Assembly: GCA_014872655.1 (NCBI GenBank)
Contig: WHHJ01000030.1
Coordinates: forward strand, 1 to 24,128
Direction of reading: 5' to 3'
DNA length: 24,128 nucleotides
From: Clostridia bacterium
GTDB taxonomy: Bacteria > Bacillota > Clostridia > Oscillospirales > UBA644
Positions 14,532 to 21,546 of this stretch are shown here, piece after piece. Below the pieces are notes generated by a model. It had not been told where the DNA came from and searched no databases. It saw only the letters and a program-made list of their open reading frames with translations. Both the position numbers and the translations under genes were made by a program. Numbering within the stretch: position 1 is the first letter of the stretch; each line of letters begins with the position of its first letter.

Positions 14532-14990
14532 ATGTCGAATATCATAGCTCTTGTAGCCCCCGTTCTTTTAGAAGGGGAGCAAACGACGGCAAACACGCCT
14601 GAACAGTGGCTGGGTATGCTTTCTACCATTATTCCGTTTGTGTTGATTGCCGTATTATTTTATTTTCTGCTGATTCGTCCTCAGCGCAAGCAGGAGAAGG
14701 AATCGCAGGCCATGCGTAATAGCATTACGGTGGGCGACACCATTACGACGATTGGCGGCATTACCGGCGTTGTTCGTCAGGTGAAAGAGGCAGAAGAGGC
14801 CTACGTTATTGAGACCGGTGCGGATAAAGTTCGGATCACTGTGAAAAAATGGGCGGTTCAGTCCAAAGACAATGTCAGCAAGGAAAAAGAGACGGCTGTT
14901 TCTGCAAAAGAAAAAGAGGCCATGCCGGAAAAAAAATCCAAGTCGAGATTTTTTGGAAAAAACAAGTCTGAACAGGACGATCAGTTCTGA
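14532..14990 (+). CDS. yajC: preprotein translocase subunit YajC
   Basis: YajC is a small accessory subunit of the Sec holotranslocon, associated with SecDF. It has 152 residues. One membrane helix at about 30-48 is followed by the signature LIRPQRKQEKE near 47-57 and a small beta domain with GDTITTIGGITGVV. The tail from about residue 115 is highly charged (Lys/Glu-rich) and longer than in short YajC forms. The ATG at 14532 follows GGAGG by 6 nt; an in-frame codon farther upstream lies in the promoter. It sits before the TIGR04086/SCIFF cluster, a frequent Clostridia arrangement. Confidence 0.95.
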   Translation: MSNIIALVAPVLLEGEQTTANTPEQWLGMLSTIIPFVLIAVLFYFLLIRPQRKQEKESQAMRNSITVGDTITTIGGITGVVRQVKEAEEAYVIETGADKVRITVKKWAVQSKDNVSKEKETAVSAKEKEAMPEKKSKSRFFGKNKSEQDDQF

Positions 14991-15102
14991 AGAAGAAAAC
15001 GGTTCCTTGAAAAAAGGTGCCGAAAAGGAATAATCTAAAGTCATAATCGCTGTGTGTGCATCATATCCTTTAATAGCCAAGTGGAAAAAGGAGAGATGTT
15101 GT

Positions 15103-15516
15103 ATGCAGAAAGTTTCCGGGAAAGAATCGTCCTATCAAGGGAGCAGTTTTTTGAAAAATGCGGCCAGATATATGATTGGACTTGCCGTCGGAGCGGCTTT
15201 TGCCGCGTTGGCGATGTTGGGTTTTTCGTTGCTATTAACGATCAATTCAATTCCTGACAGTACCGCAGGCATTTTTGGATATATCTGTATGGCACTTGCT
15301 GCGTTGGTGGCCGGATTTGTTGCCACTTTATTGATTCGATCCAAAGGATTATTAAATGGCGCTATTACAGGACTGTTGTTTTTTGCCGTTCATACCATTG
15401 TCAGTTTTGCCGTGGGAAGCGGGCAGATATTTTCTGTGAAAATGCTGATTTTTTTATTGATTGAAATGATCCCTGCCGCAATTGGTGGGATTCTGAGTGT
15501 AAATATCAGGAAGTAA
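15103..15516 (+). CDS. TIGR04086-family membrane protein
   Basis: A 137-residue protein with four predicted membrane helices at about 25-48, 55-78, 85-105 and 110-132. The first carries small-residue packing (GLAVGAAFAALAMLGF). In Clostridia this family is found next to the SCIFF peptide genes, as here: scfA begins 17 bp downstream. No biochemical role is established; a link to export or handling of the modified peptide is inference from neighbourhood. The ATG at 15103 has AAAAGGAGAG about 8 nt upstream, better than any earlier in-frame codon. Confidence 0.8.
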   Translation: MQKVSGKESSYQGSSFLKNAARYMIGLAVGAAFAALAMLGFSLLLTINSIPDSTAGIFGYICMALAALVAGFVATLLIRSKGLLNGAITGLLFFAVHTIVSFAVGSGQIFSVKMLIFLLIEMIPAAIGGILSVNIRK

Positions 15517-15533
15517 AAGAAAGGATGAGCCAA

Positions 15534-15683
15534 ATGAAATTTGTAAAAACATTATCGGGTGCAACATTGAAAAAGAGCGCATGCAACGGTGGTTGCGGAG
15601 AATGCCAGACTTCTTGTCAGTCTGCTTGCAAAACGTCTTGTACGGTTGCAAACCAAAAATGCGAGAACGAAAATAACAAATAA
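15534..15683 (+). CDS. scfA: SCIFF ranthipeptide precursor
   Basis: A 49-codon gene with the family core CGECQTSCQSACKTSCTVAN followed by QKCE. The six canonical cysteines are C21, C24, C28, C32, C36 and C43; C17 is an additional seventh. The N-terminal MKFVKTLSGATLKK acts as leader. In the homologue CteA, the maturase CteB links Cys32 to Thr37 by a thioether; both residues occur here at the same numbers. The ATG at 15534 has AAAGGA 8 nt upstream; an in-frame ATG three codons earlier overlaps that RBS. The maturase gene follows 85 bp later. The mature product's function is unknown in the family; its near-universal presence in Clostridia suggests signalling or physiology rather than antibiosis. 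Confidence 0.95.
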   Translation: MKFVKTLSGATLKKSACNGGCGECQTSCQSACKTSCTVANQKCENENNK

Positions 15684-15768
15684 TTTAAGATGCAGATGAA
15701 TGACAGATATGGGGCGAAAGCTTCATATCTATCATTCCTTTTTTTATTTATTGGGAGATGCTTTTTAT

Positions 15769-17145
15769 ATGTTGCACTGTTACAGTTTAAATGGATATCA
15801 TATTTGCATGGATGTTGAAAGCGGCGCGATTCATGTTTTGGAGAAGTTGCCGTTTGAGATGCTGCAATTTTTGCAGGAAGATCAAATGACGGGCGAATGT
15901 CCTGCAGAAGTGATTTCGGCCATGTCGGATCGTTATGCAGACAGCGAGATTCGACAGGCTTATGAAGAACTGTACGGTTTATATCGGGAAGGAATGTTGT
16001 TTTCTAAGCGGGATTACGAGATCCAGTTGGAGTCGACCTATCCGATTAAGGCTTTGTGCCTGCACATTTCACACGACTGCAATTTGCGGTGTAAATATTG
16101 TTTTGCAGAAGGCGGAGATTTTGCGCAGGGACGTAAGGTGATGCCTTTTGAGGTTGCTAAAAAAGCGATTGATTTTGTGATTGAACGATCCGAGAAACGT
16201 CGAAATATCGAGGTGGATTTTTTTGGCGGGGAGCCGCTGATGAATTTTGAAGTCGTCAAGCAGACGGTTTCTTATGCACGCAGTTTGGAAGAATCCACAG
16301 GGAAGAGATTCCGTTTTACGCTAACAACAAACGGTATGCTGTTGACGGATGAGGTCATAGATTATCTAAATCAAGAAATGTCTAATGTCGTGCTGTCTTT
16401 AGATGGCCGTAAATGCGTAAACGATGCCGTTCGCGTTCGGGTAGACGGGACAGGTTCTTATGATAAAATCGTTCCGAAATTCCAAAAGTTTGTCCGGCAG
16501 CGTAAGGGTAAAGATTATTATGTTCGGGGTACTTTTACCGCTCAGAATTTGGATTTTGGCAAAGATGTTGTGCATTTAAAAGAGCTTGGCTTTGAGCAGG
16601 TTTCTGTGGAACCAGTGGTATTGGATTCCAACCATCCTATGGCTTTAAAAGAGTCGATGTTGGAGCAGATTTATGCTGAATATGAATCTTTGGCTAAAAA
16701 GATGATCGAATACAAAAGGAATGGAGACTTTTTTAACTTTTTCCATTTTATGATTGATCTGCAGCAAGGCCCGTGTGTGATTAAGCGTGTAAAGGGTTGC
16801 GGTTCCGGCAGTGAATATCTGGCTGTTACACCGGACGGCGATATCTATCCGTGCCATCGTTTTGCCGGAATGCCCGAGTTCCGAATGGGAAACGTGTTGG
16901 ATGGAACCCAGTTAAACGAAACGATTCGCAGACAATTTACGGCCGCAACGGTTTTAGCAAAACCGGAATGTGAAAATTGTTTTGCTAAGTATTATTGTTC
17001 GGGCGGATGTGCCGCTAATAATTTTAACGAGAACGGAGACATTCTAAAGCCGCATAAGATGTCTTGCGAACTGGAACGGAAACGGATCGAATGTGCTATT
17101 ATGATTAAAGCGGCGGAAGCTGAAATGGCCGAAAAAGACGTTTAA
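15769..17145 (+). CDS. scfB: SCIFF maturase, radical SAM/SPASM protein
   Basis: A 458-residue enzyme that installs thioether cross-links in the SCIFF peptide. It begins with the peptide-recognition (RRE-like) region (1-90, MLHCYSLNGYHICMDVESGAIHVLE). The radical SAM cluster is C104, C108 and C111 (CNLRCKYC). The SPASM/twitch region has C336, C344, C362, C401, C404, C410, C414 and C433, enough for two auxiliary Fe-S clusters. The start at 15769 matches the family N-terminus, with GGGAG 11 nt upstream; an in-frame ATG at 15700 lacks family sequence. With scfA and the TIGR04086 protein it forms the standard Clostridia SCIFF locus. Confidence 0.95.
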   Translation: MLHCYSLNGYHICMDVESGAIHVLEKLPFEMLQFLQEDQMTGECPAEVISAMSDRYADSEIRQAYEELYGLYREGMLFSKRDYEIQLESTYPIKALCLHISHDCNLRCKYCFAEGGDFAQGRKVMPFEVAKKAIDFVIERSEKRRNIEVDFFGGEPLMNFEVVKQTVSYARSLEESTGKRFRFTLTTNGMLLTDEVIDYLNQEMSNVVLSLDGRKCVNDAVRVRVDGTGSYDKIVPKFQKFVRQRKGKDYYVRGTFTAQNLDFGKDVVHLKELGFEQVSVEPVVLDSNHPMALKESMLEQIYAEYESLAKKMIEYKRNGDFFNFFHFMIDLQQGPCVIKRVKGCGSGSEYLAVTPDGDIYPCHRFAGMPEFRMGNVLDGTQLNETIRRQFTAATVLAKPECENCFAKYYCSGGCAANNFNENGDILKPHKMSCELERKRIECAIMIKAAEAEMAEKDV

Positions 17146-17192
17146 AAAAGTTTTTCATCTATTCAACAATGGGTAGGTGGCCCCAACGGGGA

Positions 17193-17221
17193 GCATAAAA
17201 AACAATTTGTCCGCATATGAT
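17193..17221 (+). promoter_or_regulatory. candidate sigma-E (mother-cell) promoter
   Basis: GCATAAA (17193-17199) fits 5 of 7 positions of the sigma-E -35 pattern. Fourteen nt later CATATGAT (17214-17221) fits 6 of 8 of the -10 pattern CATACAAT. It lies 30 nt before the GTG of the SpoIIM-like gene. B. subtilis spoIIM is sigma-E dependent, which agrees. Confidence 0.45.
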
Positions 17222-17250
17222 GAAACAGTATTTTGCGGGGAGCGTTTTTT

Positions 17251-17826
17251 GTGTTAAAGAAGTTGACGGATAAGCAAAAAATTTCTGTTTGCGTAATTGG
17301 AACTTTGTTGCTGGGATATCTTTTCGGGTGTATTTGTATTCGATTTTTCTATTTAGATGATTTGCCATATTTGGCAGAGTGTATCCGAAGTATTCTAAAC
17401 GGCGGGACGGCGTCGGGCGGCCTGTATGCTTTTTCAGACACCGTTTTATACGTGGTGTTGGTTTGCTTTTTAGGATATTCCATGGCCGGGTTTGTGTTGG
17501 TTTTTCCGGTTGTTTTTCTGAAAGCCTATATGACGGGGTTTTATGCAACGTTGTGTTATATTACATATGGATTGCGGGGCGGAATTGTTGTTGCAACCGT
17601 TATTATGCCGGTTTCGCTGTTGTTGTTTATGGTATTGTGCGTGTTAGGGTCAGAAGCTGTAGAATTTTCTTATAAAACGGCTTGTCTGAAATCAGAGGAT
17701 CGTGTTCGCTGTTTAAAAAAGTATTCGGCAACTTGTGCGGTAACATTGGTGATTAGTGTAGGGCTCATGTTTTGGGAGTGGTATCTGACTCCGTATATTT
17801 TGGCTGGAATTCACGGAATACTTTAA
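17251..17826 (+). CDS. SpoIIM-like stage II sporulation membrane protein
   Basis: A 191-residue membrane protein with about five hydrophobic helices, near 11-31, 63-90, 93-107, 110-134 and 158-180. The stretch FVVFLKAYMTGFYATL-like (residues 87-101) followed by a glycine and a long helix resembles the SpoIIM/DUF95 core (FFKGFxxGF). SpoIIM works with SpoIID and SpoIIP in septal peptidoglycan degradation at engulfment. The identification rests on topology and this weak motif, so a non-sporulation membrane protein remains possible. The start is GTG at 17251 with GGGGAG 8 nt upstream. A sigma-E-like promoter upstream supports the call. Confidence 0.65.
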   Translation: MLKKLTDKQKISVCVIGTLLLGYLFGCICIRFFYLDDLPYLAECIRSILNGGTASGGLYAFSDTVLYVVLVCFLGYSMAGFVLVFPVVFLKAYMTGFYATLCYITYGLRGGIVVATVIMPVSLLLFMVLCVLGSEAVEFSYKTACLKSEDRVRCLKKYSATCAVTLVISVGLMFWEWYLTPYILAGIHGIL

Positions 17827-17849
17827 TTTTTCATTGAAAGAGGAACCAT

Positions 17850-18596
17850 ATGAAATTTTTTTCGTTTAAAGACACCGAAGGTCCCGGAATCGGAAAAGAT
17901 GCGGAGCGGGCTCCTGCGTATATTCGATTTTTTAAAACGTATTTTTTGAACTTTTCTAAAATGGTCGGGCTGAATCTGGTCTACGTATTTGCCTGTCTGC
18001 CGATTTTGACGATCGGTCCTGCCACGGCTGCGCTGAATTATGTGATGCGTAATTTTTCTCAGGACAAGCATGTAGATGTATTATATGATTTTACACGCAA
18101 GTGCAAAGAATATTTTAAACCGGGACTGTTGTTGACACTGTTTGATATTGTGGTCGGCGTATTATTATATTTTTCCATATCCCTTTGGATGGACGTCAAT
18201 TTGATGGCGTCAATCCCCGGAGTGGTTCGCATCGTGGCACTTGTTGTTTTGTTGTTTATTGCTTATTTAGTGATATGCGCCAATTTTTATATGTTTACGA
18301 TGTTGGTTTCTTTTGAGCTGACATTGGGTCAGGTGATTCGAAACAGTTTTATTTTGGCAATGCACAAGATCGGGCGCAATATTGCGATGCTTTTGGTAAA
18401 CGGCATTTTATTTATTATTTTTCTGCTCTTTTGGCAAATTGCTTTTCCGGTTTATTTGGCCTGTGTGTTTACTTTTTGCGCATTGTTTAATAACTTTATG
18501 ATTTATCCAGTTCTTTTGAAGCATATCGCACTGGATAATCCTCAAAAGAAAGAGAAGCCTTCTGTAGAAGAATCGATTTTTCACGATACTCATTAA
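17850..18596 (+). CDS. DUF624 (YesL-like) membrane protein
   Basis: A 248-residue membrane protein of the YesL/DUF624 type. The N-terminal segment ends in FLNFSKMVGLNLVYVFACLPILTIGPATAALNYV, near residues 32-66, the family hallmark. Further helices follow at about 90-108, 120-150, 170-198 and 200-222, then a charged C-terminus. The function is unknown; B. subtilis YesL lies in a rhamnogalacturonan uptake locus and family members often accompany sugar ABC transporters, but none is present here. AGAGGAA precedes the ATG. It follows the SpoIIM-like gene by 23 bp and ends before a terminator, so it probably shares that transcript. Confidence 0.85.
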   Translation: MKFFSFKDTEGPGIGKDAERAPAYIRFFKTYFLNFSKMVGLNLVYVFACLPILTIGPATAALNYVMRNFSQDKHVDVLYDFTRKCKEYFKPGLLLTLFDIVVGVLLYFSISLWMDVNLMASIPGVVRIVALVVLLFIAYLVICANFYMFTMLVSFELTLGQVIRNSFILAMHKIGRNIAMLLVNGILFIIFLLFWQIAFPVYLACVFTFCALFNNFMIYPVLLKHIALDNPQKKEKPSVEESIFHDTH

Positions 18597-18637
18597 GGTA
18601 GATTATAATAAGTAATGTGTAGGAATAACATTGGAAT

Positions 18638-18676
18638 AAAAAAATAGCAGGGGTTATAACCCCTGCTATTTTTTTT
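18638..18676. terminator. intrinsic terminator between convergent genes (bidirectional)
   Basis: A stem of AAAAAAATAGCAGGGGTT and its complement (loop AT) has T runs on both strands. It ends the DUF624 transcript (+) and the SGNH hydrolase transcript (-). Confidence 0.93.
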
Positions 18677-18744
18677 GGAATGTTTTTCTTTCATTTTTAT
18701 AAATGGGTAAGCTGTTTAGGCTGTGTTTTTTGCTGTCGGCATAT

Positions 18745-19791
18745 TTATCCCAACAGTGTTTTGACTGCAGTCTGAGCGTAAATACGTGCTAGAAAATCGT
18801 TGGGGTGATTGACGTTGTTTCCTGTCATGTCATAATACCGTTTGTGGTGTAACAGTGTTTGGTGCATGGTTGTCATCGGTACCAGATCTACTTGGCTGTA
18901 TTGTCTGCAAAGTTCTCTCAGCGCACGTTCCTGCTCGTGCTGCGCGCAGGAAAAACCTGCAACACGGAAGTGCGGGAGCATGGTGGATACAACGGCAATT
19001 TCTGTTTGAGGACAACTTGTAAGGACTGCGTCGACCATATGCTGCATCCGTGTTTGATATGTTTCTGCAGGAAGCCAGCCGTCATTCCCGCCAAATCCTA
19101 AAAACAGTAAGTCCGGATTGTGCGCGATTGCATTCTGCTGAATCGTCTGTTCTCCCCAGTCCGATCCGGTTCCGCCAACGGCGGTGTTAATGTATTGAAT
19201 TTTATCGTGGTGAAAATGTTTTTTCAGTGCATAAACAACCATTTCGCACCAGATATCCGCATAGGGCTCGGCTTCAATCATTTTGCTGGAGCATGCACCA
19301 ACCGTGATGCTGTCGCCAAAAAAGACAACATTAATCGGTTCATTTTGCGAAAGCTTTTGAAGCACTTGGGAAAATTTATTGCTTTGAGGCGGAATATAAC
19401 CATTCCAGGAATCAGAGTGAGTATAGGATACATGAACCTGTCTTGAGAAAAAAGTGGTTTCTTCTCCGTAGCGAATCCACGGATGAGCCGGGTCTGCGCA
19501 GGGAAAGCAGGCAGCCTGTTCAGGACTTTCCGGATAGTATTCAGACTGTGTAAACATGGGAATTCGGCTTGTTGGTGTTCGAACTAAATATCCGTTTTCA
19601 AGCAAATAATCCTCGCCTTGAACGTATTCCGTCTTTAGGTCCGAAGAACGTACGGAAATAATCTGGTCCACTTTGTATAAAAGAGGAACTTTCTGTTCAT
19701 CTACAAACATGACCGTTTCATTATATACTTCCGTCCCTTGCCATACAGGTAAAAGATAAGTGTCTGGGCTGTATTTTGTATACTCGTACAT
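18745..19791 (-). CDS. SGNH/GDSL-family hydrolase (esterase-like)
   Basis: A 348-residue protein in two parts. The N-terminal 140 residues form a beta-rich region, and the SGNH hydrolase domain begins near residue 150. Block I is FFGDSIT with the nucleophile S161; GG in AVGGTGSD near 205-211 supplies block II; GGND at 234-237 is block III; H329 in NHPND is the catalytic histidine. The usual DxxH aspartate is N326, as expected for a Ser-His dyad. The two-part layout resembles carbohydrate esterases that remove acetyl groups from polysaccharides, but the substrate is unknown. There is no signal peptide, so it acts inside the cell. ATG at 19791 has AAGGAG 6 nt upstream; a longer frame reaches 19911. 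Confidence 0.85.
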   Translation of the reverse strand: MYEYTKYSPDTYLLPVWQGTEVYNETVMFVDEQKVPLLYKVDQIISVRSSDLKTEYVQGEDYLLENGYLVRTPTSRIPMFTQSEYYPESPEQAACFPCADPAHPWIRYGEETTFFSRQVHVSYTHSDSWNGYIPPQSNKFSQVLQKLSQNEPINVVFFGDSITVGACSSKMIEAEPYADIWCEMVVYALKKHFHHDKIQYINTAVGGTGSDWGEQTIQQNAIAHNPDLLFLGFGGNDGWLPAETYQTRMQHMVDAVLTSCPQTEIAVVSTMLPHFRVAGFSCAQHEQERALRELCRQYSQVDLVPMTTMHQTLLHHKRYYDMTGNNVNHPNDFLARIYAQTAVKTLLG

Positions 19792-19828
19792 TTTGTGCTC
19801 CTTTTCTTTAATAGTGTTTTTAAGTTGT

Positions 19829-19857
19829 TTTATATGTTTTCTTGTGGGAGAAGTCAA
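19829..19857 (-). promoter_or_regulatory. sigma-A promoter of the SGNH hydrolase gene
   Basis: On the minus strand, TTGACT (19857-19852), 17 nt and TATAAA (19834-19829) lie about 38 nt before the ATG and just after the terminator of the upstream operon. Confidence 0.65.
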
Positions 19858-19883
19858 GTTTATTGCCGTTTCTCTGAAAAGAA

Positions 19884-19919
19884 AAGACAGCTTATGGCAA
19901 AGTGTTTCCATGCTGTCTT
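19884..19919 (-). terminator. intrinsic terminator of the ktr/serine hydrolase operon
   Basis: Arms AAGACAGC and GCTGTCTT, with an inner ATGG/CCAT pair, are followed on the minus strand by a T-rich run (TTTTCTTTT). It lies 44 bp after the serine hydrolase stop. Confidence 0.75.
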
Positions 19920-19962
19920 GTTTGATAGTTTCAGAATCTTGGAAACGAAGGTTGACGCTTTG

Positions 19963-20868
19963 TTACTGCTGTTGCAATTCTTCGTCTTCCCATATTCTTA
20001 AATTGTCAATGATCCGTAAGATATTGCTGGTATAGGAGTGCAGTGCGATTACGCGGTGTGTTCTCGGCATGATATTGATCAATTGTCCAAACGCACCAGA
20101 AAAATAGCAATCTCCGTTGCTCCCGGCTTTTCGTTGAATCGCATATCCATAATCTCCAAATTGGTCTACCGGAATCGTGTCCATAGCCTTTTTTACCCAT
20201 TCTTCGGATAGATATCTTTTCCCCTCGTAAACGCCGTTATTCAAATACATCCAGCCCATTTTAATCATGTCCTGGGTACGAACCGAAAGTCCGGATCCGC
20301 CCATTGTATGTCCTTGCGGACAGGTTGCCCAGGCTTGTCCCTGAAAGTGCATGGGGTTGAACAAATTCTCTAAAAGAAATTGATAAAGCGTCATTCCTGT
20401 TTTTTTCTCTACAACGCGTGAAAGAAGATAATAATGGCCGTCGATATAGGTCATTTCTTTCCCGACCTCATTGTCCAGTTTTTCTGCAAACATGATTTTT
20501 AAAAAATCATCTGTTTGGTATTCGGAAAAATCGTCGCAGTCCACGCTGAACATCGGTTTTGCCAACCCGGAACGATGATGGAGTACATCTTTGATTTTGA
20601 CCGTTTCCCATTTGATGTCATGATTTGCAGGGAATAAATCTTCAAAGAGAGGATAAATGAGATCCTCATCTGACAGAACTCCGTCCAATTCCAGCATGCC
20701 AACGGCTGTTGCCGTAAAGCCTTTTGAGATCGAGTAACTATATCGAGTTGCAGGGGCCGGCACTAGGTCTTTAGATTGTATTCCAGCATTCGTCATCTCT
20801 ATCATGGAAAAGACCGTTTCATGATGATCTTGAATATCTTCAATCAGTTTTTCAAACAAACTCGCCAT
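19963..20868 (-). CDS. serine hydrolase, beta-lactamase (class C)/PBP-like family
   Basis: A 301-residue protein with the beta-lactamase/transpeptidase fold. The SxxK motif is S46-I-S-K49; LLHHRSGL-like sequence (VLHHRSGL, 95-102) is typical of the family. The second motif is Y141-I-D143, where class C enzymes have YxN. The third motif, usually KTG or HxG, appears to be replaced by FSGAFGQ near 266-272. There is no signal peptide, so it is probably cytosolic and an esterase or peptidase rather than a resistance beta-lactamase. ATG at 20868 has AAAGGG 9 nt upstream. It starts 21 bp after ktrA and may be cotranscribed. Confidence 0.82.
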   Translation of the reverse strand: MASLFEKLIEDIQDHHETVFSMIEMTNAGIQSKDLVPAPATRYSYSISKGFTATAVGMLELDGVLSDEDLIYPLFEDLFPANHDIKWETVKIKDVLHHRSGLAKPMFSVDCDDFSEYQTDDFLKIMFAEKLDNEVGKEMTYIDGHYYLLSRVVEKKTGMTLYQFLLENLFNPMHFQGQAWATCPQGHTMGGSGLSVRTQDMIKMGWMYLNNGVYEGKRYLSEEWVKKAMDTIPVDQFGDYGYAIQRKAGSNGDCYFSGAFGQLINIMPRTHRVIALHSYTSNILRIIDNLRIWEDEELQQQ

Positions 20869-20889
20869 AGTGGTCAACCCTTTATTATA

Positions 20890-21534
20890 TTACATTAATT
20901 TTTTAATATTTTTAGTTTCTGCTAATACAAACAGAGTGGAGCCTTTTGCAATAGGACGATGCGGATCTACGTCTGTCTGCATTTTTTCGCCTGTCCGGAT
21001 AGCAAAAACATTGGCTCCGTATTTTTGTCTAAAGTCCAATTGGTCCAAGGTTTTTCCGATCCATTCAGGTTTTGCTGAAATCTCTGCAATGCTGACATCA
21101 TCCGATAATTCCATGAAGTCCACAAAGTTTCCGGACATCAGATTTTTTGCCAATCGAGAAGCAGACTCTTTTTCCGGAATAACCACTTTATCTGCTCCGA
21201 TCTTTTTTAAAATTTGTTCATGTAGTTTATCTCTGCATTTCACAATTACCAGAGGTACATTTAATTCTTTTGCTACGATTGTGCTCATAATACAAGCGTC
21301 TAAGTTAGATGTCATGGCGATAATTACCGCATCCATGTTTCCAATACCCAGCGCTTTGATAGCCTCTGCGTCGCAAACATCGGCGCGAACAGCATAGGTA
21401 ACTTCGTCTGCCACTTCTTTTATTCTTTCTTCTTTCAAGTCAACTGCAAGAACTTCTGCTCCGGAACGTGCAAGTTCTAATGCGATACTGGTTCCATATT
21501 TCCCCAGTCCCAAAACAGCAATAGATTTTTTCAT
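20890..21534 (-). CDS. ktrA: Ktr/Trk K+ uptake regulatory subunit (RCK domain)
   Basis: A 214-residue cytosolic gating ring subunit for the K+ transporter encoded upstream. An RCK-N Rossmann domain (GLGKYG at 9-14, acidic ribose-binding AVDLKEE near 29-35) is followed by an RCK-C domain from about 130 (SDDVSIAEI, LDQLDFRQKYG, VFAIRTGE). It binds ATP/ADP or NAD(H); in Firmicutes RCK-C also binds c-di-AMP, which closes the channel. ATG follows AGGAG at 9 nt. The gap to the membrane subunit gene is 12 bp. Confidence 0.94.
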   Translation of the reverse strand: MKKSIAVLGLGKYGTSIALELARSGAEVLAVDLKEERIKEVADEVTYAVRADVCDAEAIKALGIGNMDAVIIAMTSNLDACIMSTIVAKELNVPLVIVKCRDKLHEQILKKIGADKVVIPEKESASRLAKNLMSGNFVDFMELSDDVSIAEISAKPEWIGKTLDQLDFRQKYGANVFAIRTGEKMQTDVDPHRPIAKGSTLFVLAETKNIKKLM

Positions 21535-21546
21535 TTTCAGATACTC

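Noticed and set aside
14991..15102. Separate promoter for the SCIFF cluster (TTGAAA near 15007, TAATCT near 15031)
   Set aside because: The -10 is poor and the spacing is 18 nt, so it is not convincing against transcription from the yajC promoter.
17175..17197. CCCC-AAC-GGGG hairpin after scfB as a terminator
   Set aside because: The stem is short and no T run follows on the + strand; at most a weak pause or mRNA end structure.
19792..19911. N-terminal extension of the SGNH hydrolase
   Set aside because: It covers the promoter and upstream terminator; AAGGAG is placed for the ATG at 19791.
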